Below are positions 45,026 to 53,868 of a stretch of DNA of 64,000 bases, in pieces (position 1 is the first letter of the stretch; every line of letters begins with the position of its first letter). A program made the translations under genes and the position numbers. The notes under the pieces are model-generated. The model saw nothing but the letters and a program-made list of their open reading frames with translations. It did not search any database and was not told the origin of the DNA. The stretch is from Mucilaginibacter sp. (GTDB lineage Bacteria > Bacteroidota > Bacteroidia > Sphingobacteriales > Sphingobacteriaceae): the NCBI GenBank assembly GCA_030445275.1, contig JAUCSE010000038.1:1-64000 (forward strand), read 5' to 3'.

Positions 45026-45961
45026 ATGAGTTTACACCAATCTTTAATAGTAGGAGAATATTATTCAAAAATAGATCTTTCCAAAGTTATGAGAGAAGAT
45101 AATTTGACTTTGGTTCGAGAAGGTATATATACAAGTAAAAACTTTAACTCGATTTTACTTTTTGTCGATTTGGTAAAAAAAGATAAAGACGAAAGGTTTC
45201 ATTTCAATGATTACTTCCAAGAAGATTATTTTCACTGGGATAGTCAGCCACAACAGCATTTTAAGACACCTACAATCCAAAAAATTATAAGCGGTAAAGT
45301 TGAAGTGAATTTGTTTGTCAGAATAGACCAAAAGGTAAAAAGTAAGACGCAACCATTTAAGTATTGTGGAAGATTAGAATATATAGATTTTGATCGTAAT
45401 ACTTCGAAGCCGATTCATTTAGTATTCAACTCAATAGATTACGATGAAAATAATAATGAGTTAAAGAACATTTACTCCTGGAAACCTGAAAACATCGGAA
45501 AGTTAACATCCAACAATACTTATAAGACAAGCAGCACAACAAAAGCGAGAATTCAGACAAAGCCAAATCTAACTGAACGAAAAGGACTGATTACATCTAG
45601 AGTAGGGCAAGGGTTCTATCGTCAAGAGATTCTAAAGGAATGGGGTAATTGTTGTGCAGTAACTAGTCTGAATCTCAAAGAAGTCTTAATTGCATCCCAC
45701 ATAGTACCCTGGGGCTCTTCAAATGATGAGGAAAGGCTTGATCCTGAAAATGGCATTTTACTTTCTCCAAATCTTGATGCATTGTTTGATAAAAATTTGA
45801 TCTCATTTGATGATGAAGGAAAGATTCTAATTAGTAAAAGACTGGATATTGAACACCAAACCATAATGGGTGTAAGTGATCAAATGAGTTTGAAACACAT
45901 CAATAATGGCATGAGAAAGTATTTAGCAATACATAGGAGCAAATTCAATGAAAACAATTGA
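45026..45961 (+). CDS. DUF3427-HNH endonuclease
   Basis: 311 residues in two parts. Residues 1-165 match DUF3427: YSKIDLSKVM, ILLFVDLVKKDKD, FHWDSQPQQHFKTPT and NLFVRID...FKYCGRLEYI. In larger proteins this domain follows SF2 helicases. Residues about 195-300 are an HNH nuclease of the HNH_2 type: GQGFYRQEILKEWGNCC, VLIASHIVPWGSS, DPENGILLSPNLDALFD. The last 14 bases overlap the MutT-type gene. DUF3427 may recognise particular DNA, perhaps modified bases (inference). A restriction role fits. Confidence 0.86.
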   Translation: MSLHQSLIVGEYYSKIDLSKVMREDNLTLVREGIYTSKNFNSILLFVDLVKKDKDERFHFNDYFQEDYFHWDSQPQQHFKTPTIQKIISGKVEVNLFVRIDQKVKSKTQPFKYCGRLEYIDFDRNTSKPIHLVFNSIDYDENNNELKNIYSWKPENIGKLTSNNTYKTSSTTKARIQTKPNLTERKGLITSRVGQGFYRQEILKEWGNCCAVTSLNLKEVLIASHIVPWGSSNDEERLDPENGILLSPNLDALFDKNLISFDDEGKILISKRLDIEHQTIMGVSDQMSLKHINNGMRKYLAIHRSKFNENN

Positions 45962-46343
45962 AGTAGTGGCCGCAGTAATTTTCGATTCACAGAAACGAAT
46001 ACTTATTGCAAAGCGAAAGATCGAAAAGAGTCTTGGAGGTAAATGGGAGTTTCCTGGAGGAAAGATTGAGGATGGAGAGGATCATCGATCAGCTTTAGAA
46101 AGAGAATTAATGGAAGAAATGAATATAGCGACAAAGGCAAACAGATTTATAGGTTCAAATACTCATCACTATCCAAATTTTACTATCAACTTATATGCAT
46201 ATAAAACGGAACTACTCTCTTCCGAATTTAAATTAGTGGATCATGATTTAATTAAATGGATTGAATATAATGACTTTGAAAACTATGATTTTGCTGAGGC
46301 CGATATCCCGATCGTACAAAAATTAAAGTCATTCCTTTTTTAA
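45948..46343 (+). CDS. MutT-type NUDIX pyrophosphohydrolase
   Basis: 131 residues with an intact NUDIX box (GGKIEDGEDHRSALERELMEE, where the usual final Gly is Asn), preceded by KSLGGKWEFPGG. The closest type is MutT/8-oxo-dGTP or CTP pyrophosphohydrolase, which hydrolyse (d)NTPs to monophosphates. Its start lies inside the HNH gene (14-base overlap), so the two are translationally coupled. A terminator follows. It may either clean the nucleotide pool or act with the nuclease. Confidence 0.88.
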   Translation: MKTIEVVAAVIFDSQKRILIAKRKIEKSLGGKWEFPGGKIEDGEDHRSALERELMEEMNIATKANRFIGSNTHHYPNFTINLYAYKTELLSSEFKLVDHDLIKWIEYNDFENYDFAEADIPIVQKLKSFLF

Positions 46344-46497
46344 AATAATTAATAATTGGTTATCAGTATTTTAAATGATTTAAGACACAGGACAGGGACA
46401 GAACATATAAAGATTAAACTAAATTCAAATACTACACATTTCCTAGACGCAGGAGGGGTATTCTGGAGTTGTAGTTTACATTTCGTGTATAATTAAT

Positions 46498-46543
46498 CCT
46501 AATCGGCTCAAATATGACAAGAATGTGAGCCGATTAGGAATTT
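46498..46543 (+). terminator. Terminator after the HNH-NUDIX pair
   Basis: A 13 bp perfect stem CCTAATCGGCTCA (46498-46510) and TGAGCCGATTAGG (46526-46538), followed by AATTTT. The word AATCGGCTCA recurs again at 46545-46554. The rest of 46344-46610 shows no gene. Confidence 0.75.
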
Positions 46544-46610
46544 TAATCGGCTCAAAAGTATTTACATAAATAAACGCTAGACTTAATTCAAGCAGTTGAT
46601 CATTTTAGTT

Positions 46611-47312
46611 TTAATCATTAAAGGATCTTCGATTTTTCTTAGGTTGTTCTATATAAGTAACTAATCCTGGTTCAACTTTCTCTCTAAGGACTTTGTCTAA
46701 CTCATAGTTATTCAGATGAAAAATATCCGATAGATCAAGCAAACGCATAAACAAAGCCTTATCTAGCAATATGTCTCTATAACTATTGTGAAAACCAGAT
46801 TTTAAGTAAACAGTTGTTTGAAGTTTACCCCTTGCCCGTTCATGCGTAATTTCAGATATATAGAAATAATAAGTCCCTAACAAGGCATAAATAAATGGCC
46901 AATTGAATCCTTCGTTGCAATTTAAAGGCTTGTTCAACCACAAATTAAAATAAGCTGTTTGATTTGTTGATGTGTTTTGGAAATGCAAATGACACCTTTG
47001 GCCATTAGTTTTAAACAACTTAGGGTTAGTATCATTTAACTCCCATAAATCAGAATACATTTGATTAAGCCACTTAGTTATCTTAGCGGATGTTTCATTA
47101 ATTTCACCCGCTATCATTTTTATAGTAAATCCCGGAGAATCATCGTCTTCTCCCTTTTTCCCCTCTCTTTGTACAACATTAATTAATAAATCATACGGCT
47201 TGTTTTTCTTTTTAAGGTGATCCAGCCACTGGTATTCACTTTCAAGAGAGTGAAGAACATCTTTTGTTGATGGCTTATGAATTTCAGGATCAGAATGTTT
47301 AATTTTAGGCAT
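46611..47312 (-). CDS. Unknown protein with HTH-like segment
   Basis: 233 residues, not recognised. A segment FTIKMIAGEINETSAKITKWL (about residue 61-81) could be a helix-turn-helix, which suggests a regulator. The remainder is mixed with aromatic-rich segments (FNWPFIYALLGTYYFYIS) and a basic C-terminus. It is divergent from the MazG gene, 66 bases apart, and may control it. Confidence 0.55.
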   Translation of the reverse strand: MPKIKHSDPEIHKPSTKDVLHSLESEYQWLDHLKKKNKPYDLLINVVQREGKKGEDDDSPGFTIKMIAGEINETSAKITKWLNQMYSDLWELNDTNPKLFKTNGQRCHLHFQNTSTNQTAYFNLWLNKPLNCNEGFNWPFIYALLGTYYFYISEITHERARGKLQTTVYLKSGFHNSYRDILLDKALFMRLLDLSDIFHLNNYELDKVLREKVEPGLVTYIEQPKKNRRSFND

Positions 47313-47378
47313 ATCTGTTAAGTTTGTTGTAATAGCTTAACTAAAATAGTTAATATTTAATGTGATAATTAAGTTGAT

Positions 47379-47708
47379 ATGGATTCTATTGAAGAGATTA
47401 CCAGTGCTTTAACTCAATTTCGGGATGACCGTGATTGGAAACAATTTCATAATTCTAAAGACTTAGCTCTTGCAATATCTATCGAATCCTCCGAGCTACT
47501 TGAACTTTTTCTTTGGAAGGGAAACGAGGATGTTTCTAAAGAAAAGCTTAAAGATGAATTAGCAGATATTTTATCTTATTGCTTTCTATTAGCGGAAAAA
47601 CATCAATTATCTATTCCTGAAATCATCAAGGAAAAAATCGAAAAGAACAATCTAAAATATCCAGCTGATAAAGCGAAGGGGAATGCTACAAAGTATACTG
47701 AACTATGA
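47379..47708 (+). CDS. MazG-type nucleotide pyrophosphohydrolase
   Basis: 109 residues of the all-alpha NTP pyrophosphohydrolase superfamily. Metal-binding motifs are visible as SIESSELLELFLW (ExxE) and LKDELADILSYCFLL (ExxD). Homologues hydrolyse dCTP or other (d)NTPs, and in stress-linked forms (p)ppGpp. The last four bases (ATGA) are shared with the start of the DUF2075 gene, so translation is coupled and a functional link is likely. Confidence 0.9.
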   Translation: MDSIEEITSALTQFRDDRDWKQFHNSKDLALAISIESSELLELFLWKGNEDVSKEKLKDELADILSYCFLLAEKHQLSIPEIIKEKIEKNNLKYPADKAKGNATKYTEL

Positions 47709-49561
47709 TCGTTTATAAAAAATCAAAAGGTGAATTTCTGACAGACATTGAAGACTTTAATATTGAGGATATAGTAAAAGAAAATGTGCTTACTAAACTA
47801 CATCGAAAGGTAGGGGATAGTGAATATAGATCATGGCAAAACTCCTTACAATACATGGCGAATGTTTTGCGTTCCGAAAAGATACCTGGCGATGCGGGGA
47901 TTGCGATAGAATATAATATTCCCCGTACCGGTAACCGAATTGATTTCATTGTTTCAGGGCAAAACGAGACGGGTGTTGAGCATGCTATTCTTATAGAGTT
48001 AAAGCAATGGGATAACATACAAATGACTGCTAAAGATGCAATGGTTCGCACACGCTTTAAACAAGGCATGAGCGATGAATTACATCCCAGTTATCAAGCT
48101 TGGTCATATTCAGCGTTACTTTATGGTTTTAATGAAACTGTTTATACCGAAAATATTCAATTAAAGCCCTGCGCTTATTTGCACAATTGTAAAGATTTAT
48201 CAGCTATAACAAACCCTTTTTACGGTGAATACATAGCTAAAGCCCCTGTGTTCTGTAAAGATGATAAAATTGAATTAAGGGAGTTTATTTCCTCTTTTAT
48301 TAAACATGGCGATAAAAGAGATATGATCCTTCGCATTGAAAATGGTCGAATAAGGCCATCAAAAGCATTAGCGGATAATATCAATTCTATGTTGAAGGGT
48401 AATTCTGAATTTGTGATGATAGATGCACAAAAAATAGTTCAGGAAGAAACCTTGGCAATAGCCACACAATCCCACGCATCCCATAAAAACGTACTTATTG
48501 TGCACGGAGGTCCAGGTACTGGTAAATCTGTAGTAGCTATCAACTTATTAGCAAAGCTGTCTAAGAAGGGTTTATTTGCATCTTACGTCTCTCGAAACTC
48601 CGCTCCAAGGGTGGTTTATGAAAGTAAGCTAACTGGAAGTATGAAGAAAAGTGAAATTTCAAATTTCTTTAAAGGGTCAGGTGCATTTACTGATACTAAA
48701 ACGAATTCGTACGATGTTCTCATTATAGATGAAGCACATCGTCTGAACGAGAAATCTGGCATGTTCAAGAACATGGGTGAAAATCAAATAAAAGAAATTA
48801 TAAATTCCTCGAAGTGCTCAGTATTCTTTTTGGATGAAGACCAAAAAGTAACAATGCATGATATTGGTACAGATGATGAAATCAGAAAGTGGGCGACTTT
48901 TTATAATGCAGAAGTGACAACTATGAAATTGACTTCACAATTTCGTTGTGGAGGCTCCGATGGCTATTTAGCCTGGCTCGATAATACTTTGCAGATTAGA
49001 GAAACCGCCAATGCCGTTTTGGATACTCGAGATTACGATTTTAAAGTATTTGATAATCCTAATGATTTAAGAGACACTATCTACGAAAAAAATAGAGAAA
49101 GAAACAAAGCGAGGTTATTGGCAGGTATTTGTTGGAAATGGAAAAGTAAAAAAGATCCATCAATAATGGATATAACCATTCCAGAGCATGATTTCTCTAT
49201 GCGTTGGAACTTAGGTACTGATGGCATGCTTTGGATAATGAATCCAGATTCTGTGAGTGAGATAGGTTGCATTCATACAAGCCAAGGTCTAGAAGTTGAT
49301 TATATCGGTGTTATAATCGGCCCTGATTTTATAGTGAGAAATGGTGAAGTAATTACAGATGCATTTAAAAGAGCTAGCGATGATACGGCAACTTTTGGCA
49401 AAAAGCAGAAAATGAAAGATAACCCCAAAGAAACAACAGCACTTTTAGATCAAATTATAAAAAATACCTATCGTACGTTGATGTCAAGAGGTATGAAGGG
49501 ATGTTACATTTATTGTGTTGATAAGGAAACTCAAGAATACTTCAGGCAGGTAACTTTATAA
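47705..49561 (+). CDS. PD-(D/E)XK nuclease fused to DUF2075 helicase
   Basis: 618 residues. The N-terminal 200 residues have PD-(D/E)XK character: NRIDFIVSG (Asp80) and AILIELKQWDNI (Glu98, Lys100). A DUF2075-type SF1 helicase follows: P-loop VHGGPGTGKSV (267-274), Walker B LIIDEAHRLNEK (341-344), FFLDEDQKVT, TSQFRCGG, motif V TSQGLEVDYIGVI and a final TYRTLMSRG motif. DUF2075 proteins occur in defence settings and resemble the helicase part of some Schlafen proteins. Coupled to MazG by ATGA. A two-gene defence or repair unit is a reasonable inference. Confidence 0.85.
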   Translation: MIVYKKSKGEFLTDIEDFNIEDIVKENVLTKLHRKVGDSEYRSWQNSLQYMANVLRSEKIPGDAGIAIEYNIPRTGNRIDFIVSGQNETGVEHAILIELKQWDNIQMTAKDAMVRTRFKQGMSDELHPSYQAWSYSALLYGFNETVYTENIQLKPCAYLHNCKDLSAITNPFYGEYIAKAPVFCKDDKIELREFISSFIKHGDKRDMILRIENGRIRPSKALADNINSMLKGNSEFVMIDAQKIVQEETLAIATQSHASHKNVLIVHGGPGTGKSVVAINLLAKLSKKGLFASYVSRNSAPRVVYESKLTGSMKKSEISNFFKGSGAFTDTKTNSYDVLIIDEAHRLNEKSGMFKNMGENQIKEIINSSKCSVFFLDEDQKVTMHDIGTDDEIRKWATFYNAEVTTMKLTSQFRCGGSDGYLAWLDNTLQIRETANAVLDTRDYDFKVFDNPNDLRDTIYEKNRERNKARLLAGICWKWKSKKDPSIMDITIPEHDFSMRWNLGTDGMLWIMNPDSVSEIGCIHTSQGLEVDYIGVIIGPDFIVRNGEVITDAFKRASDDTATFGKKQKMKDNPKETTALLDQIIKNTYRTLMSRGMKGCYIYCVDKETQEYFRQVTL

Positions 49562-49621
49562 ATTTATTTGAAAGGTTGCAACGATTGAATTGAATAATTT
49601 ATAACCTTTAAATTCATTTAT

Positions 49622-49869
49622 ATGACAGAGTATATTGTGATATTTGATAATGGTAATTATTCTGTTACTTTCAATCCACTATATTTAACCATACACAATT
49701 GGGGCAATCAGAAAGATTTGTTTTGGGTAAAAAGGAGCATATAGATGAAGTTATAAATCAAAAAGAGAATCTCGACCAAGAAAACTTTAAGATTGAATGT
49801 GAGGCATATAGTAATAAACTTCAATCTGAGTTGAAGGAATTAAAACATAACCGCAAAATTAAAAGATAA
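49622..49869 (+). pseudogene. Frameshifted small gene
   Basis: An ATG at 49622 opens a frame (MTEYIVIFDNGNYS) that stops after 40 codons. From about 49668 the neighbouring frame continues as FNHTQLGQSERFVLGKK and IDEVINQKENLDQEN, a plausible helical protein ending at 49869. One indel near 49665-49675 would join both into a protein of about 80 residues. No family recognised. The rest of 49562-50003 shows nothing. Confidence 0.45.
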
Positions 49870-50003
49870 CCTTATCAATAATGTCGGCTTAATCAAAGAG
49901 GTCAGTGGAGTGTACTATGAGCTATATAACATCATTTTTGCTGATAAAATTAGCTGTATATTATTCATATAAGTAAATATATTTGCAGATACACTTTCCC
50001 AAA

Positions 50004-50879
50004 ATGGATAGCCCACTCATCGAAAAATCTGATTTGCGAAACATATCAAAGGTCTTATCAAGCTCTTGGGTAAATGATTTAGTTGATGACACAAGATATA
50101 AAACAGCCAAAAAACAATTAAAAACGATTATAAGGGAAAGTAACTTTCAAATCACTGGCAACAAAATTGGTGATGCTTTAAATGAAATTTACACAGGCTT
50201 ATTAACGAATTATCGTAATGAATACGTCTATAAAAATATCCTTTTAAATACATTTGTCAAAGAGCATCATGACCAAATTGAAACTATAATTTTAAATGAG
50301 TTTCAGATAAACAAGTCTAAAGCAGATGTTGTAACAATAAATGGAACAAGTTCTGTATTTGAAATAAAAACAGAACTTGATAGCCCGTTAAGACTTAAAA
50401 CGCAAATAAATGATTACTTTAAAGCATTTAATCATGTTTACATTGTTACCCATCATTCGCTAATTAATAAGTATTTACCGCTTTTAAATAATGGCGAGGG
50501 ACTAATAATTTTAACATCTGACCTAAAATATCAAACTGTTATAGAGGCATCGTACTTAGATAGCATGCTATCAATTGAAACAATGATGAAGTGCCTTCGT
50601 AAACAAGAATTTACCCAGGTCAACTTGAACTTATTTCAAGAAATTCCCAATGCAAAAGATATTTACTTATTTGATGCTATATTAGAACAAGCTCAAACAA
50701 TTTCACCATTAATATATCAGAGAGAGTTTTTATCTATGCTTAAGCGTAGAAAACTAAGTGAGATTGATCTATTTCATTCCACAAATACACCTGAATTTCT
50801 AAAATACATTTGCTATCGTTTGGATTTGTCTAAAAATCAATATATTAGACTACTCAAAAACCTAAACTCAAAATTATAA
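50004..50879 (+). CDS. sce7726 family protein, PD-(D/E)XK type
   Basis: 291 residues. The middle carries a nuclease-like signature: NEYVYKNILLNTF, then KSKADVVTIN (Asp) and SVFEIKTELDS (Glu and Lys), then a helix QINDYFKAFNHVYIVTHH. This matches the sce7726 family, usually found next to sce7725, as here: three bases separate the two genes. I start it at the ATG at 50004; the frame opens seven codons earlier with TTG. The pair's function is unknown; a toxin-antitoxin or defence role has been suspected by context. Confidence 0.82.
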   Translation: MDSPLIEKSDLRNISKVLSSSWVNDLVDDTRYKTAKKQLKTIIRESNFQITGNKIGDALNEIYTGLLTNYRNEYVYKNILLNTFVKEHHDQIETIILNEFQINKSKADVVTINGTSSVFEIKTELDSPLRLKTQINDYFKAFNHVYIVTHHSLINKYLPLLNNGEGLIILTSDLKYQTVIEASYLDSMLSIETMMKCLRKQEFTQVNLNLFQEIPNAKDIYLFDAILEQAQTISPLIYQREFLSMLKRRKLSEIDLFHSTNTPEFLKYICYRLDLSKNQYIRLLKNLNSKL

Positions 50880-50882
50880 CAA

Positions 50883-51821
50883 ATGTACATACCTTATTTA
50901 CGTGGAAAGCAAAATGAACTTATTGCTTTGCGAAATCTCTGTACCTTACCTTTAGATAACACTCGAATTTCTACGCTTGTGGAACCAGTTCGAAAGTTAG
51001 ATGCCACGATAAAGAAAACAATTACTGAACTAAATAAATCTAAAATACCGTTTAATTTAATTGTTAACCCCAAAGTTGGCCATTTGGTAGCAAATACGTC
51101 TGCTATTCATAGCTTTATAGACGATCAGATTAATTTAGGCGCTAATAATATTGTACCTGCCTTCATATTGGATAATATCAGAGATCTCCAAAATGCTCAA
51201 TATGCGATAAATTCATATAATTATATCAGTGCTGTTGGTTGCTCTCTTGTAATTAATAAAAGAATTGCAGACATCCCTACAGTACAAAATTTCCTAAGCA
51301 ATGCTAATATTATTAACACTTTTATCAAGAGCGATATAACACCTTCTTATAAACAGCTATTTCCTTCTTCTTCTTTAGTACACCTTAGCGACCCTTTCGT
51401 ACTACAAGATAAAAATTCATCTTATTTACAACATCCAATCGAATTCTTTACTGATGTTCATCAATATTATATTTCGGATGGCTTTAAAGGCTTTAGTGAC
51501 TACCTTGCTATTGGAGAAGGATATAGTGATAGTGGATTCGCTCCTTATGCAGTTGCAATACATTTAACTTATCAAGAAACTGATGAAACCATTTGGGTTG
51601 CACATTTTGTTTCTGATTCTAATTCAGATAATAAAAATACTCCAGGTAAATTTGGAGAAGCTTTAAGTAAACTTATTGTATTTATAAATGAAAAGAATCT
51701 TAGAACAGTTGCTTGCAATGAGTTTAGAAGTTTATATAATTCAGGAGCATACTGTGGATTAGGAGAATTGAAAAAGTTATCTATAATGCATCATATAGAG
51801 CTAGTCCAAAGTATAATTTAA
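50883..51821 (+). CDS. sce7725 family protein
   Basis: 312 residues matching the sce7725 family, with resemblance to phage T4 beta-type proteins: YIPYLRGKQNELIALRNL at the start, then ANNIVPAFILDNIR, a middle beta-rich region and FKGFSDYLAIGEGYSDSGF. It starts three bases after sce7726, so translation is probably coupled. No catalytic motif is clear. It presumably acts with the nuclease-like partner, as recognition or control subunit (inference). Confidence 0.8.
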   Translation: MYIPYLRGKQNELIALRNLCTLPLDNTRISTLVEPVRKLDATIKKTITELNKSKIPFNLIVNPKVGHLVANTSAIHSFIDDQINLGANNIVPAFILDNIRDLQNAQYAINSYNYISAVGCSLVINKRIADIPTVQNFLSNANIINTFIKSDITPSYKQLFPSSSLVHLSDPFVLQDKNSSYLQHPIEFFTDVHQYYISDGFKGFSDYLAIGEGYSDSGFAPYAVAIHLTYQETDETIWVAHFVSDSNSDNKNTPGKFGEALSKLIVFINEKNLRTVACNEFRSLYNSGAYCGLGELKKLSIMHHIELVQSII

Positions 51822-52090
51822 GACATTTAAGATAAATGCATGGATAAATTCCCAAAGACTTCAATGTACTCCCAAAGGCATCAGAGCCACAAATAAGAAT
51901 TTTGCCATATATCAAGGTAAAAATCAATCCAAAACGAGCACGAATTGTAATATTACAAACGTTGTGTGAAGGAGGGCATAATGTGTAGTATTTGCCGAAC
52001 TAAATTGAAATTTTATAGCGGTAGGAGTAACGCATTTACCTATCTACGACGATAGGTCATAGTAAGATTAGATAATGTTTTCAATAATAT
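51822..52090. other. Gap without visible feature
   Basis: 269 bases between the sce7725 gene and the Schlafen-like gene. No gene, clear terminator or repeat is seen; a promoter for the next gene is expected but not recognised. Confidence 0.4.
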
Positions 52091-53251
52091 ATGACACTAA
52101 AAGAATTAAAAGACCACGTTAATCGAACAGTTGACAACCTTAAAAATCATGGAGTTTTTCCCAAGGAAAATAATCTATATGATTATAAACAAGAACTCAA
52201 TTTTTACGATTTGACCGATCCTACTGAGATTTTTATGCGAAACCTCGGAAAAGACATATTATCGTTTTGTAACGGAAACGGTGGAATTATAATTTTCGGC
52301 ATTAAGGAAGATAAAACCGATGGCAAATTAGACGATATAGGAATCGATGTAAAAAACTATAACTTGTTAAATAAAATAGATCTAAATACGATAACCCAGA
52401 AATTTGAAAAGATCGCTAAGGTAGGCGTTAGTATTGATCTACAATCTTTCCAAAGCGGTACTAGGAAGTTCTATTATCTACTAATAGAAAAACAGAATCA
52501 AGTTTTAATTCCGGTAAGCGACTTTTTAGAGTATAAAATAAAAAAAGGTGAAATAATATACAGAACATCAAGTAAAAACGAGGTAGCTAACGTTACAACC
52601 CAAGACTTCAATCGCTTTCTTCAGATAAAAGCAAACGAGAAAAACAAAGAATTCATGGAAATATGGTCAAAGTTGTTGCCAGAGATTTTCGATATTAATC
52701 CTAGAGAAATCCTGATAATTAATCCTAAAAGTAATAAGATTTATGGATTCAACGGGAAGGAAAATACGCTTTCGAGCAGTAAAATAGAGATTGACAAATC
52801 AGATAATGGAGTTTTTAATATTATTCTAAATGCAATTTCAGCTGGTGAAATTGGTAAAATTTCTGATAACGAAGGAAAACCATTATATAAAATAGTGGGT
52901 GAAATAAAGGCATCCGCTCCAAGGGAACATATTTCACTGTCAACATTATTAACTGAGGTTAGGAAAAACATCAAATACAATATTTCAAGCGTTCAACTTA
53001 AAGAGGTAATGAAATACCTTAAGTGGGTTAATGATTCAAAGTTTAAGGTTGAGAATCCGGAAGTCAATCCTATTAATAAAGATTTCGATAAATATATTTG
53101 GTTAGAAACATTTGACAAGATTAAAAATGTCCATAAAGTTGTTTGTTCAGAAGTTGCTATCGATAAAATAGTACAAACCGTAAATACATCTTCTTTACAT
53201 AAAGAAATATTTGGACGAATGCTAAAGCAATTATCCTCTCAAATATCATAA
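52091..53251 (+). CDS. Schlafen/AlbA_2 domain protein
   Basis: 386 residues. The N-terminal half has the AlbA_2 (Schlafen-type) pattern: YDYKQELNFYDLTD, then KDILSFCNGNGGIIIFGIKED, and a later YRTSSKNEVANVTTQDF. Bacterial members are putative nucleic-acid-binding or nuclease proteins, and several lie in defence islands. The C-terminal half is helical with a winged-helix-like segment (REHISLSTLLTEVRKNIKY). It forms its own unit with a terminator after it. Confidence 0.8.
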   Translation: MTLKELKDHVNRTVDNLKNHGVFPKENNLYDYKQELNFYDLTDPTEIFMRNLGKDILSFCNGNGGIIIFGIKEDKTDGKLDDIGIDVKNYNLLNKIDLNTITQKFEKIAKVGVSIDLQSFQSGTRKFYYLLIEKQNQVLIPVSDFLEYKIKKGEIIYRTSSKNEVANVTTQDFNRFLQIKANEKNKEFMEIWSKLLPEIFDINPREILIINPKSNKIYGFNGKENTLSSSKIEIDKSDNGVFNIILNAISAGEIGKISDNEGKPLYKIVGEIKASAPREHISLSTLLTEVRKNIKYNISSVQLKEVMKYLKWVNDSKFKVENPEVNPINKDFDKYIWLETFDKIKNVHKVVCSEVAIDKIVQTVNTSSLHKEIFGRMLKQLSSQIS

Positions 53252-53276
53252 ATTAAACTCCTTAAACCATAGTATT

Positions 53277-53326
53277 AAAGACAGCAAATATTTAAGGGTT
53301 ATACACAGATATTTTACTGTCTTTTT
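53277..53326 (+). terminator. Terminator of the Schlafen-like gene
   Basis: AAAGACAG (53277-53284) pairs with CTGTCTTT (53317-53324), with further weak pairing inside (AAATAT/ATATTT), followed by TT. It lies 26 bases past the stop. Confidence 0.65.
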
Positions 53327-53416
53327 CTGCCTGTATAATTGGTTCATTCTTAATTTATAAAAAGAAACCGAAGGAGTGAGATAATAATTATTCGGCAAAG
53401 TTAAGTGTGAGCCTGG

Positions 53417-53492
53417 AATGCAAGGCAAGGAATTTCCGGCATAAACACAACCCTGCGCATTACCTTACATTTATTCCGTTCCTCCTTGCATT
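53417..53492. repeat. Inverted repeat before the RadC-like gene
   Basis: AATGCAAGG (53417-53425) and CCTTGCATT (53484-53492) are a perfect 9 bp inverted repeat, with additional GCAAGG/CCTTGC words around. It may be a regulatory or recombination-related site; the role is unknown. Confidence 0.4.
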
Positions 53493-53551
53493 TAATTCAG
53501 CCTTGCACTTGTTGGGCCCCATAATTATTTATTCACTTAACAATTAAGATT

Positions 53552-53827
53552 ATGGAAATGCAAAACATGCTTCAATGCGCCGAAATTCAGTTGACCTATA
53601 GGCCAGTTATTAAGGCTCAACACAGTCCCAAAGTTGCAACGGGTAGGCAAACTTATGAATTACTATTATCGTCCTGGGATAAAGGTAACATTCAGCCGAG
53701 TGAGCAAGGTTTAAATATGACACGAAGAATAAAAGAAGCTGGGAAGGTTTTAGATATTCATGTGTTAGATCACATCATAATAACAACAGATAGTTACTAT
53801 TCATTTGCTGATGAAGGCATCTTATAA
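53552..53827 (+). pseudogene. RadC-like JAB protein with in-frame internal deletion
   Basis: 91 residues. The first 45 (AEIQLTYRPVIKAQ, TYELLLSSWDKGN) match the start of short RadC-like JAB proteins of mobile elements, and the last 45 (RIKEAGKVLDIHVLDHIIIT, YYSFADEGIL) their end. The catalytic middle with the glutamate and the HNHPSG metal motif is missing, and the Asp after PSE is Gly. The joint falls at KGNIQPSE, where GN occurs on both sides, suggesting an in-frame deletion of about 60 codons. It cannot bind zinc as JAMM enzymes do. Confidence 0.75.
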
Positions 53828-53868
53828 TAAATCTTATTTTTGTACTAATTAACAGAATCTTTAACAAA

